15,391 nucleotides of DNA from Saccoglossus kowalevskii (GCF_000003605.2 NW_003138321.1:106960-122350), one strand, 5' to 3'; counted from the stretch's first letter, positions 1 to 10,303 are shown. The notes: generated by a model not told the origin, from the sequence alone. Program-made: numbers and translations.

Positions 1-153
1 ATTACCGCTTTCCGAATTCAGTACACGAACACCCAGAATGCGCTGTTCCCCTATGCAACTTAGATACTTAATCGTTACAGCGCCAACAGAGGTGGGTGCC
101 CGATGGTCGTTGAATGGGGTAGGCCAAAAGGTCACCAGTTTGCCTTCTCCATG
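1..153 (-). other. Open frame at the window edge, possible second exon of the gene starting at 1790
   Basis: After an AG at 154-155 (CTGAAAACAG) the minus strand is open for 51 codons to the window edge, starting HGEGKLVTFWPTPF and containing VGAVTIKYLSCIG. The phase matches the phase-0 donor at 1476. The polypyrimidine tract is poor, 51 open codons can occur by chance, and I recognise no family. A longer overlapping frame exists on the plus strand. It could equally be transposon sequence belonging to the element ending at 659. Confidence 0.2.
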
Positions 154-575
154 CTGTTTTCAGGATGAAAATCGAGCGAACGTTGTAAATACAGCTAGAA
201 TTTTAATTTTTGTTCAAGTTTACATGCAATCTGCTAATATATTTGTTTATTTTCCGTGCATGAACATTTCGTTCGTATTTACTTCTTTCTTTCGTGATCG
301 GAAGGCGATTATTAAAAATACAGCTGTAAATTGAAACCACTGTAGTTGCGCATCGTGAGCAATAAGTGGCAACAATGTCGGGCGACAATGAATTCAGGCA
401 ATTGACACATTGCCATGAATACACTCGATAACTGCTTGCAGACTTCCAGTGGTCATTGTTTATGTTTGGACTCTTGAAACAATAGCAAAATAAAGGGTTG
501 GGTAACTACTCTTTTGTTTAGGCTTGGGAAGAACAATGCAAGCTTTTTACAAATAAGTTCAGCTGGATGTATGTT
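154..575. other. AT-rich sequence, no gene seen
   Basis: Open frames here are short and overlap on opposite strands. If the hAT-like end at 659 is real, this is likely the interior of a non-autonomous copy. If the 1-153 frame is an exon, it is also intron. Confidence 0.4.
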
Positions 576-659
576 GGTGGGCGGGTGTTGAGAGTTACTG
601 GGCGGCCGTAAAACTTGATGGGCGGGCCGCCCGCCTAAAACCCCTTGTGGAGAACACTG
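576..659 (-). mobile_element. hAT-like terminal inverted repeat and GC-rich subterminal block
   Basis: Read on the minus strand from 659 the sequence starts CAGTGTTCTCCACAAGGGG and continues with repeated GGCGGG/CCGCCC motifs, including GGGCGG-G-CCGCCC at 620-632. hAT transposons typically begin with CAGTG/CAGNG and create 8-bp duplications; the first flanking 8 bp is TCGTAATA (660-667). The block is sharply more GC-rich than its surroundings. No matching second end was found from 1 to 575, so the element continues past the left edge or is a truncated remnant. No transposase was recognised. Confidence 0.5.
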
Positions 660-1475
660 TCGTAATAACCTTATTATTATAAATCTTTTCCTTCCGAGGA
701 TGCATCATGAGAATGCAAAAATCCAAAAAGTTTAGAACAGAATCAGCGAACCTCATTGTGTTTTTATTATTAGAGGATGCTTCCACACGTAATCATTCCA
801 TATTTGAAAAGTCTTTCCTGATATGGTAGGATGAAAATACCCACTGAAATACCGCAAAATTACGGCACACTGTAACTGATGGCGTTATCGTGACAGATGT
901 ATAATAATAGAAGTTAATTTTACCTCCATGATTTATGAATTCACAGATGCATCACATACATGTACAAATAGACCAACTTGTAACTTTAGTGCTAGAAATG
1001 CATCTTCGACTACTTCAAAACTATATTGTTGCGTAGTATACTCAATTTATATAAGAAATTATTTTCACACATGAATTATGCAAAACAGTGCATAATAAAA
1101 GAGGCAATAATTTTTTACTTGAATGTGTGAATCAGTTGCCGATCTTTCAAATCATAAAAACTAACATGTTGATTAAGATTTATTTTTTAGTTGACATGTA
1201 TTCTTTAATTTATTCTTGTATGTAATTCACCATTTAATACAAGATTTATAATAATTAATACACTATATTAATTAATCCGTAATTGCTTGAAGTTAAATTT
1301 TATAAAATATTAGTTCGTCGAATAAGTTATAATAGTAATACGACTGGACAATAGATCATTCACCAACGTGGCATAAACATACATAAACTTCTTTCCGGAA
1401 ATTAAAAGGTTGACCTATTATGGAGTCGAGTGGAGTCCATGCTGGAATATGGCTCCATATGACAATAACGCATAC
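660..1475 (-). other. Very AT-rich stretch, probably intron 1 of the gene starting at 1790
   Basis: It begins, in gene direction, with the donor GTATGCG at 1475. It is dominated by A/T runs, with stops in every frame and no repeat array or RNA gene seen. Confidence 0.45.
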
Positions 1476-1790
1476 CTTGGTAAGAACGCCTTCAGTTGTA
1501 ACTTCGACATTTTCGAGTTGTTTATCACATTCAGAAAGCAAGTCTCTTATAAGACAGTCAACTTCTTTGTCAGTGTCATCTTCTAATCTAACAACCTCGT
1601 CACATTCGGGATTGTCTTCATTGTCGACATCGTCTGGCTTTGTTGTGCCACTCTTCGTCTGCTTATCCTTGTCGTTTTTCAGTCTCTCTAAATCTTTCAA
1701 TGTTTCTTTGGAGCACAATACCATGGTTGGAGGAGGCTCATTGACGTTCTCGGGAATCTGCATCGAGATAAGGTTGGACCACAACGCCAT
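1476..1790 (-). CDS. First coding exon of an unrecognised minus-strand gene, 105 codons
   Basis: I do not recognise the family. The start chosen is the ATG at 1790 (MALWSNLISMQIPE), which has a strong context, AAAATGG (A at -3, G at +4). An in-frame ATG at 1853 would add 21 residues but has T at -3 and C at +4. The frame runs 105 codons to VLTK, then a good donor, ACCAAG followed by GTATGCG, leaving phase 0. Reading on past it gives unremarkable sequence to a stop at 1356. The peptide has a proline patch (NEPPPT, residues 17-22), a basic stretch (residues 37-51), an acidic stretch (residues 53-78, with DDVDNEDNPECDE) and a probably helical acidic segment. No membrane span or signal peptide is visible. 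CpG-rich promoter motifs lie just upstream. The next exon lies at lower coordinates, possibly outside the window. Confidence 0.6.
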
Positions 1791-1889
1791 TTTGGGCGAG
1801 GGAATCCCACTAAGCGCACAATCTCTTGATAAAAGCGGCAAAATTGGGGGCATCCAACAAAATGGTCGACAAATTAACCAAATGCTAAA

Positions 1890-2160
1890 TAATCACTTTT
1901 GCGCATGCTTTCTGCGCATGACGCGAATATCGGAGCTCGAGTATTGCACTTTATTGGTTGACAGTCAACACGTGCTTGTGCAATATATTTGAACTAGATG
2001 AAAAATCTTTATTTCAAGACAAAAAAAATAGGGAAGCAACATTACTTATCCCACCAAAACCACCAAAAATAATATTATCCAATCAGGGCCTAGCTAGCAA
2101 GAAATTGAACATCTGTGATTGGTCCAAAACTAAGATAATTTACATAAACACGTTGATTGG
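1890..2160 (-). promoter_or_regulatory. Candidate promoter: NRF1-like, E-box and CCAAT motifs
   Basis: Just upstream of the 1790 start are two GCGCATG sites, TGCGCATGC (1900-1908) and TGCGCATGACGCG (1913-1925), which resemble the NRF1 core GCGCATGCGC. A CCAAT box (ATTGG on plus) is at 1953-1957 and a palindromic CACGTG E-box at 1969-1974. Further CCAAT boxes are at 2079-2083 (plus), 2118-2122 and 2156-2160 (minus). No TATA box is placed. CCAAT boxes in both orientations would allow divergent transcription, but no plus-strand gene is visible. Motif identity is seen; factor binding is inferred. Confidence 0.45.
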
Positions 2161-4020
2161 CAGTCATTCCCATAAAGTTTTTAATGAGGGGTATTAAATT
2201 TGATGTGACAAGTTTCAGAAATGTTGCTTTTTAAACCCCTCCCACTTCTCATTTGCACTATCCCTGAATTGTTTTGAGGTTCACCCTCAAAACTTATAAC
2301 AGTAATGCCCCTTCCTATTTTAAAAAAGTCAACTTCTATCTACTGTTGGTAACGAGGGAGGTGACGGTGCATGGCCTTACGAACGATAGCATTCACCGCA
2401 CTTCGCTGAAAACCAACAACATCTTTTGCCACTTCCACATTACTTACAACTTTCTGAGACTCACGACACTTGCACATACATAGTACAGTAACTTTTGTAC
2501 GTAACTTCCACTTTGATGAAAAAAAAACAAAGAGAAATCAAACAACAACGAGCACACACACACAATCCGTGGAAAATGGCGACAATATAATTAATCACTA
2601 TATGCTTATCAACAAAAGAATTACAGACAAAAGAACAATGTTTAACCTTCGTTAGCAGTGTTTTAATTTTTGAATTTTACTATAAATTTCTGTTTTAGTT
2701 TTTGTGTACGAAGACCGAATTTATGAAATCAGTTTAAGATAACTTTTGCGGCTCGTTATATTTTGGCCAAATACCCTAAAGTATATTAAGAAATTAATAT
2801 TATATAAAAGTAATTTTGGGTTAAATTGTACTATTTTGATTATTATTGCATTTTCTGCCGGTGAAGTGAAATATTCATGGTCATAATAATTCTATGTTGC
2901 TAGAAAACACTGTTAAATGTAATGTGTATCGCTGGCATTTGGCATATTTCAAGTTTAATTAGTTTAAAATATAGTAATATTTATATATTGCAAATTGTAA
3001 AGTATAACATAATTCCTGTATTGTTACAGGCGCGATACGATTGTATAGCTGTGTAGGAAACGGGAACGTATCAAAGTGTTCAATATCGATACAATGTAGA
3101 TTTAGGAAAAGATATGTTCAGCCTGGAGTATGTGCTTTACCCGGATGCATTACAAGTATCAAACCGGAATAGTTTTGATTTAAGTGCGGCTCACCATAAC
3201 CAACCCCAAACCCACATTTCAAGCAGAGGAAAAAAGGCTCTTTTCCTGAGTTCTATCTCCCAAGTAGTGAACGTAAACATTTATCGATCACAACGAAATA
3301 TATCTTTTTTTATGAAAAAAACACACGAGATTTTGCACCGCAGTGACGTGTTCCCATCTGTGTTTAAACCGACGTGACTATTACGTTATACATGTAGTTA
3401 CATCGGTGCTGATACCCCTTCATAAACGTCTGTTTTTCTCTTACGTGAAGGGGCGCAAAAATATATGTGAACAAGATTGTTGGCTTTCGTGGTAATCCGA
3501 CTTTCGCCATTTACTAGTATTCATTCACGTAATATTTATTTTATTGAAAACACTCGCTGTATTAAAGGTATCTTTCAAGGAGACCTTTATGCATATTATT
3601 TCAAAGTAGACATATTCGCAATGTGTGTCAAAAACAAGTATGTTGACTGATTCCAACATAGAGCTAAAACGAGATTAGCTCCATTCAGAGAATTTACGTA
3701 CTATTATCTGTGAAATGTGTGAAAATTAAGAACATTTTAGAACAAAGGCTACTGATATATAGTGGCAAACAGGAAGCTGTGGTCATTATAAGAATTTTAT
3801 TAACGTTTTTTTAAATCAAAATAAATGTTACAATTTAAATAGACCAATCCAGAAATAGTATTGTGACATCATCCTTAGTTATAATTCATATTACTGAGTT
3901 CAAAATAGCCCCCGTTTTGGAAAGGTTATCACATGATTGCATTATGGGCAATATATGTAATCCGCTCTTGTAAATGTTAAAATCACGTAACCTGCCCACC
4001 TGACATGTTTACTCCCAATT
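2161..4020. other. Intergenic AT-rich region without a convincing gene
   Basis: Frames of 60-87 codons occur on the plus strand (for example 3114-3377), but they lack splice context, biased composition or recognisable motifs. Small features include a hairpin at 2271-2293, a short CA run near 2551-2562 and a 6-bp-arm hairpin CCTGTA/TACAGG near 3015-3030. Confidence 0.5.
2271..2293. repeat. Perfect 9-bp inverted repeat with 5-nt loop
   Basis: GTTTTGAGG (2271-2279), loop TTCAC, CCTCAAAAC (2285-2293). No U-run or gene end is nearby, so no function is assigned. Confidence 0.8.
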
Positions 4021-4031
4021 ATGCGTGTTTG

Positions 4032-4583
4032 AGGTAGAAGCATACTCATAAATTAAAATACACAGAATTTATTCATTTTGCAATAAACTGTACTCCAAGG
4101 CAATATAAAAATATTGACCTAAAAAAAAATGGGGATCACCAGCCTTTTTTTCGAGAGATTGGTGGTTGTATTTTAGCGAAAATTCGCCATTTTGACACTA
4201 TTATAACACTTTTACCACAGGTTCCTATGGCAGAGATATTATGCACTATCTCAAAATCTAGCCTGGTGACATAGGTTGAAAAAATCATATATTGTTAATG
4301 ATGGAGTACTTTTTGTTGTTCTGAATTATTTGAAAAACCTTGGTTAAGTGTCCAAAAATGCAATTTTTCTTTAACATTGTGTTCTATGTAATTTTTTTTA
4401 TAACAGCAATTTTCAAGAAATATTAGAAACACATTTCTCATAAAGCTTAACTGTAACACATAAAATAATGTTATTTTATTGTACCATGCGACATTAGCTT
4501 CATGATTGTACATAATAAACTAATTAACATTGTTATGTGATTTATGACCAATTTTGTCAAAAAATATGACTCGGCTTCTACCT
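4032..4583. repeat. Possible MITE-like element bracketed by imperfect inverted repeats
   Basis: AGGTAGAAGC (4032-4041) recurs inverted as GCTTCTACCT (4574-4583), and similarity continues inward to about 16 of 20 bases. A second, nested pair is ATCACCAGCC (4135-4144) and GCCTGGTGAC (4261-4270). The interior is AT-rich and non-coding. No clear target-site duplication was found. Confidence 0.25.
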
Positions 4584-4970
4584 TAAGTGGTTCACGGTTA
4601 ACCAGACTCATGGTTGCCTAGAATTTAAACATTGATACTACTATCTATTGTTAAAGTGGGGAAAAACATTGTCAGATTTTCAATTTAGTCTTGAAATACA
4701 ACCAGAGATGAAAAGAAGACAGTTATAAATACATTGTAATACCAATGATTTATAAATCTTTGATAATAGTGATCTTCCCTTAAGTGATCGCGTATGGTTT
4801 GGTCGTAGTGATTTGCTGATTTATACTCGAGACGGATATCAATGATCGAAACATACAGGCTAACTGAAACGTTTTTCAAAACATGGGAACTAAATTCCTG
4901 GTATGAGGTGAACAATCACGAGAAATGCGATCGCGATGATAATGACTGCCATAGTTTCCGAAAACATAGT

Positions 4971-5300
4971 CACCTCTAATAATGCAAAGTAATCACCATT
5001 GCACACAAATAACATCGTACCATTTTCTAATACCAATCTAATCATAATTAGCTAGGGTTTCGCAATTACCAATAGACGAACGAATCAGATTACCGATGCA
5101 ACAGAAAACGCCAAAAACAGACACCAGCGAAATCCAGAGCTACAGAACTGCAGCTAAACCATAATTACCTCTAGTAATGCACCAGAGGTCACCTTAGCAA
5201 CGACAATAATATTTAGTTATCTTTTTCTACTAACAATATAATCATAGCAAACTCTAGTAATGCACCAGTAGTCACCTTGGCACCACAAATAACATCACGA
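4971..5300 (+). repeat. Three diverged copies of a roughly 50-bp repeat
   Basis: Copies lie at about 4971-5026, 5165-5212 and 5249-5299. Shared pieces are CTCTAGTAATGCACCAG, GTCACCTT, a GCA-CACAA segment and AATAACATC. Copies 1 and 3 share CACAAATAACATC. Similar AATCATA/CATAATTA leaders precede the copies. Unequal spacing points to an old, disrupted duplication rather than an active tandem array. Confidence 0.6.
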
Positions 5301-6638
5301 ACTTAGCAAAAAGTGCCGATCTGAAAATACAAATAGTCCGATGGCATGGAAATGGAATATCTCTGGCATTATATATACATCCATGTGAGGAATTTTTACC
5401 ACCTTCGGTCATGGGTAGTATGTGTAGATGTTCAATTACATTGTAACAGGACAGCAAGAGTTACATCCCACCATGATATCAGTGTCATCATTGTATTGAC
5501 AGTGAGTATCGCTGCTATAAGTGAAAACTGGGCGTAGGTATATGTCCCAACTTATTGACATTGTGTCCCATGTCCGGCATGCCCATTGATGTTCAGTAGA
5601 TATAAATAGACCAGGACTCAGTTTCAAACATTGATCAACCCGTAATGGGAATTTATCCTCGAAGGACATGTATACCAACAGGAGTTGTTGTATGTGTCTG
5701 AGCCATAGCACGGCATTACTGAACATTATCTTGCAGTGTTGTTAGCAACTGTGCAGCCAAGAATGTGACGCAACTTTTTATCTTGTAGCAGTGTTTTCTG
5801 GCAATTGATTATCCTTATGGAAAAGAAATACAGCTAGTCAGCTCTACCTATCTGCACATGTACTAAAAAAATAATCCGCAACCATTTGGCTCACCTGAAC
5901 TTAAGTCACAGTCACAACAAGTTGCTGAGGGGCTGTGCTTGAGTGAACCAATAGTGACTGTTTTCTAACTTTTTGCTTGAAGATAGTCAAACATGAACTA
6001 AAACAAATCATCTGGCCCATGTTTGAATGTGCTGTTAAAGGTTATGCTTAGGATTAAGTCGTGGCTTACATTGAAATCTCCAATTGAACGACACAATCAT
6101 ACCAGAATTAATTTAAGCGGGAATATCGAGTACAATGGCGGCTGCCTATGCGTTACTAAATATTAGCTCTCTAGAAATATAGTCTGAGATGCTTGATATT
6201 TAGTTGCACGGCACTCTGACGTTTTGCCTGAGCTCTGTTAATACATACAATCATGCCAGTAAGTAATCCTATAAATTTTTGCCAATGCTAAATAAGTAAA
6301 GGATGATTTGTTTTATCTGTTTGTGTGCGTGAATATTAAGACACTAACATATACTAGACTTCAAAGCAGGGGGTTCCTTAGAAAGTGATTACATGCTATA
6401 TAGCGACTTATGTCCTTTAAATGCACATTTATAAAACTGTTTTGACTTTTTTATAAAATTAAATTTCTTGACTGAGCCTTGAGAGATGCATATGTAACTT
6501 TTTATGAACTTTAAAATATATAAAGTTATGCATGTACTTTGGGGCGTAGCATACATGCTTATTGTATACACTGTTCGAATATTTATATGACATGCGTAAT
6601 TTACATAATGGATTCTGGTGCACTTCAGTTCATCTGAT
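5301..6638. other. Intergenic sequence, no supported gene
   Basis: A minus-strand frame of 96 codons (5436-5726) and an overlapping plus frame (5346-5537) have no recognisable domain. A TATAAATA string at 5601-5608 is followed only by very short frames. I see nothing else in this stretch. Confidence 0.5.
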
Positions 6639-7035
6639 TTACATATCAGTTTGTGGGTCATACACCACTGCTTTTGCGGCAAATTCCTGAGTATTGGTGC
6701 ATGCACCGATGGTGGTTGTAGCACATGAACTGAAACCTTGTTGTCCATGTGTCACAACAGTAAGACAGAATTGTGTTTGGGTACACATCCCAGAAACTGC
6801 AGATAATGTGTGCTGTACCATAGGTTCTCTGATTGGTCTCATGGTTGGTGGTGGAGGAGCCAGTCATTGAGACAGGAATATACACAGGACATGAAGTTGA
6901 GTTACCATATATAGCTCTGTAGATATTTGTACAAGTCCATGGTCCTGAACATAGACTAAAAGATGGATCACCTATTATTAGCAAATCACCATTACAACGG
7001 AGTTGTACATATCTTGAAAATGGTATACGAGACAA
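6639..7035 (-). pseudogene. Weak coding-like tract, cysteine-rich, sushi-like fragment
   Basis: One minus frame (7035-6658) contains VQLRCNGDLLIIGD, then SLCSGPWTC, resembling the V-x-L-x-C..G..C-x-G-x-W pattern of a sushi/CCP module. It also has an NST glycosylation sequon. A second frame, open from about 6857 down to 6639, is also cysteine- and threonine-rich, with a proline patch (APPPPT). A frame change near 6840 could join them, suggesting a decayed extracellular-protein exon. Lengths are within chance range and no good splice acceptor was found, so support is weak. Confidence 0.22.
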
Positions 7036-7730
7036 TGCTTAATACTACAATGGAAACACTTTGGTGAGAATTTTATTACAGCACAAGACCTCGATATAGA
7101 TATTGACTTCAATCAGAAGACAAAGGTGCTATTTCCTTCTAACATCACATACCACAGACAAGATATGTTGACTGTTTCAAGATTTTAGAGAGATGAACAA
7201 AGAACCAATGTCCAAATTTCCTACAGATAGTGATCGCTTCTGCTGATATGTATTCGTGCATGCAGAGAATGAGTTTGTAAGTCTCAAATGTCCTGATTCT
7301 TTGCCTATTACCAGACCAACTATAATATGTATACTACTACTGCAGTATGAAAGTACATTGACAGAACTAAGGTTCATAAATTCAAACACATCTCCTTAAT
7401 GGCCACTTAGCTGTTTAGATATCTGAAATGAATCCCTTTGGTAAAACCCAAATGTACAAGAATCAAACAAGATGAGTGACATAAACAGTTCAGAAATCAG
7501 TTGTAAATATGCTTGAATCTTTTAAAGAGGCAGGGAAGTTTATTTCTCAATTGACATCAAAGCTTATATAAGCACTGCTAATGAAGAAGAACACCAAGGA
7601 AGAAGAATATCTAGAAGAATGCATTCTGAAACATTTACTGACAAATAGAGTGCCATGTATTTTATCCAATCTTAAAAATCAAGTTAAAGGCACAGAAATC
7701 TGTGAATGTTGCAGCTTGAGATATAATTGT

Positions 7731-7746
7731 GAATGATCGATCATTC
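7731..7746. repeat. Perfect 16-bp palindrome
   Basis: GAATGATCGATCATTC equals its own reverse complement. It is not near any supported gene start. Confidence 0.9.
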
Positions 7747-8365
7747 TTTTGCAATCAGTTTCTAAGGCACAAGACCTTGGCCTGCAAGTCCATCGGCCAT
7801 TGCCACACCATATGGAAATCTATTCAAGAATGAAAGAAGAATATACCATCTATTTCATTAGCACCTACAAGTCCGGATAGTTTATGCATTTGAAAACACT
7901 CATTTTCTGTTCTATCAATGAAATAACATATCAATGAAATCCAAAAAAAAAATTATTTATGTACACATCAGAGTCTATTTTAAGGTTATATATTCACAAG
8001 CTGCCAGATTTGAATTGGTTATTGATAATAACCTGTAATCACAAACAAACTAAAGTCACCTACAATGCCACAGCCTCAAAGTGGAATAGTCTATGGAAAG
8101 CGTAGAAATTACAAGCTAATTTTGCAGAATTGGCTAGGTAATGCTTTTAGCAAATAATCATTTGTTCTATTGGTACAGCAGTATTGTTTATATTTTTATC
8201 TCCCCCTTCAACAATCATCCCTCAACAGTTGTTAACCCCTTATAGTAATAACAATATCATATCCAATATTGCATAATGCCTTCATTGTGCATTGAGGCAG
8301 ATTTTAAATTGAATGTGTTTACAAATCTGTATAAATTCCGAAATGATGTATGTTGATTCTGAAGT

Positions 8366-8396
8366 CCTGGATTGACTATTCAATAGTCAATCCAGG
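8366..8396. repeat. Perfect 15-bp inverted repeat with 1-nt spacer
   Basis: CCTGGATTGACTATT (8366-8380), C, then AATAGTCAATCCAGG (8382-8396). All 15 positions pair and pairing stops at the next base. It may be the fold-back core of a small element, a protein-binding palindrome, or a recent templated inversion. Confidence 0.95.
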
Positions 8397-8946
8397 TACA
8401 TTTACTGTCAACAAATTAATTAATCATGGTTGTTAATTTCGCTGATAATAAAATGTCGCTAATAACATAGATGTGAACATGTAGAATAACAATAGAACTC
8501 ATTGTTTCCTTGCCAAGTACCCAGTAAAAATTCTTGCACATCAAAATAGTGAAATTAAATGCACCAGTTCTAGCTATTAGTCACTCCAATTACAGTATTT
8601 GTGTAAGCTAGATATTACTACTGCCAGTCAGTCGACCTCAGTAATAATGGTATAACCCAATGGGGCATAGCATCACACAGCAGCTTCCCAGAGGTGTATG
8701 TATTTGGAGTGACAAAAAAGGCTGGGTGAAGCAGACCATCCTGTCTATGCTACCAGTACTTTTTAAGTTAGATATTCCACTAAGGTAGATAAAATTAGAT
8801 TTGTCTGTATCAGAGAAGCCAAATCCAACTTAAAACACTTTGAAAAGTACCAAACTAGGCCTAAGATATATACTTATAAACTGAGAGAGATCAAATTGAA
8901 CAGACATAACGTGAGCGATAATTTCACAATTTGTGCAAAACTCAGT

Positions 8947-10303
8947 TTAGCTAGCTGTCTCCCTGGGTAAAGTTAAGCTGCAAGTGTCTTGGTGAAACTC
9001 TAAGCCCAAATCTACAACAGAAAATCCATAAGCAGTTTGTCCTTCTGATTTGGCTGTGATAACTGATGCTGAAGAGATTTCCAACACTAATGAAAAGAAC
9101 CATCATGTTGGCGAATCCAGTCCTGTGACTCCAAAGCATGCATGCAAGACCACACCATGTGCAGTGTTTTTATTAACGATGTTCTTTTCTAAGTTGATAG
9201 ACAACAGAGTGTTGGATGGCTTATTGGTAGTGACCAGCGGGGTGTCCACCCAGAGCAATGCTTCAGTGTCATTGTGTTTCGTCTGATATAGCCAACCTTT
9301 TGCATGATACTCAGATGTTGTGCATTGTATACCAGTGGGCATTTCCACTGTTAAACTGTTTGAGTCATTTCCTTGTTGAGTTGCTTTTGTGATGTTGACG
9401 ATCCTCATCAACACAAGTCTGATTTGGGCAAAAAGGTCCAGATGGTAGTCTTCACCTCTTTCCAGTAGGTGTGTTTGCCTAACTAAGCAATGTGCAAGAC
9501 AGCCTGGGTCTGGAGATCGATCTAGTGTGCCCACCCAGCCAGCTCCCTGAGGCGTCCCACAAACGAACACTGTTTGCAGGAGTTGTATGAAGAGCATTCC
9601 AACTGTGAAGTGATCGGGTGGTTCTCCCTGAACAGAGTGCAGAATGAGTGTCCCACAGAAGGCCTTGTTTTGCTCTGCTTCACACTATGTAGCTTGGGGC
9701 CTACAAACCCCAATGCTAGAGTGTACTGTAACTGCTTATCTTCCTTAGTTGATGGTGGAGAAACCAGTTAATTATGGACAGGGTTACCAAGATGTCCAGC
9801 AGGTAAAGTTGAACCACCTTCATCACCAACACGAACAGTGCTTTTTCCTTCTACCAGCAGCACCATTCCTTTTAACACAAACCTCAACAGATTTTGGCTT
9901 GTAGGATGCATTGATGGCTTGGGTGCATTTGGCTTGTTGGGTGCATGTGTATGTATGCATCCTGGAGTTCAAGGGCTACCAAAGTTTGAGTTTGGTGTAA
10001 CCACCTGGAACGAGTTTAGATCGACCGAGGGGTTCAAGGATGACAGAACTACAACTGGTCTTAGCTTGTCAGAATTGTAGATACTAGAATCAAGTTCCTG
10101 TAGAAATTAGGCTTGGCTACAGTGCAGGGGAATATTGTCGCTTTGGTTAGTAGGAATGGTACCTTTGTCTGTACCGTATTGCCTTTGCTTTTAACAGGTC
10201 CCTTGGAAACCTTCTGTGGAGGGGTGAGAGGCATTGCCAGGAGCAGTGGTGAGCCCTGTGGTGTACTTTCCCCAAAAGCAGTATGTTTGTTGGGCATATA
10301 TTG
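8947..10303 (-). pseudogene. Decayed coding sequence of about 450 codons, family unknown
   Basis: Three minus-strand frame segments follow one another. The first is open 10303-10064 (KVSKGPVKSKGNTVQTK). The second is open from 10106, with stops at 9971-9969 (TGA) and 9770-9768 (TAA). The third is open 9684-9106, has a TGA at 9105-9103, and is open again to a TAA at 8949-8947. The text looks like protein across the joins: FLQELDSSIYNSDKLRPVVV follows the first join near 10106, and AFCGTLILHSVQGEPPDHF follows the second near 9684. The second segment has a K/P-rich linker (APNKPNAPKP). The third has Asn-glycosylation sequons (NIT, NDT) and alternating hydrophobic, strand-like text. Base composition is visibly richer in G+C than the flanks. 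No domain is recognised. Alternatives are a multi-exon gene with unrecognised introns (CTACATAG at 9685-9692 could be an acceptor) or an old mobile-element or viral insertion. Confidence 0.42.

Larger units (their letters stand above)
7036..8946. other. AT-rich region without a gene; contains palindromes
   Basis: No frame here is convincing. Structures seen are a 16-bp palindrome (7731-7746), a 12-bp direct repeat TATCAATGAAAT at 7913-7924 and 7929-7940 followed by an A-run, and a strong inverted repeat (8366-8396). Confidence 0.5.

Noticed and set aside
1420-1992. 190-codon serine-rich frame on the plus strand
   Set aside because: It is antisense to the minus-strand exon 1 and its promoter. 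The Ser/Thr-rich text is the expected mirror of an acidic, lysine-rich coding strand, and there is no supporting start or motif.
2079-2160. A divergent plus-strand gene driven from the CCAAT cluster
   Set aside because: No plus-strand frame with a good start and splice donor is visible downstream to about 3 kb.
3114-3377. 87-codon plus-strand frame beginning MFSLEYVLYPDAL
   Set aside because: No recognisable motif and no splice or promoter context. The length is similar to the other chance frames in the window.
5601-5608. TATAAATA as a promoter TATA box on the plus strand
   Set aside because: Only frames of under 20 codons follow, and such strings are frequent in AT-rich DNA.
5436-5726. 96-codon minus-strand frame with several Trp and Cys residues
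   Set aside because: No domain pattern and no splice signals fitting an exon. An overlapping frame on the other strand is equally plausible.
9103-9684. Resemblance of the third segment of the decayed frame to a TNF/C1q-type beta-sandwich (FAQIRL, WLYQT, ACFGV)
   Set aside because: Only scattered short similarities. The order and spacing of the conserved aromatic and glycine positions do not fit, so no family is assigned.
10020-10040. GGTTCAAGG as a tRNA B-box
   Set aside because: No A-box or cloverleaf could be placed around it, and it lies within the decayed coding tract.
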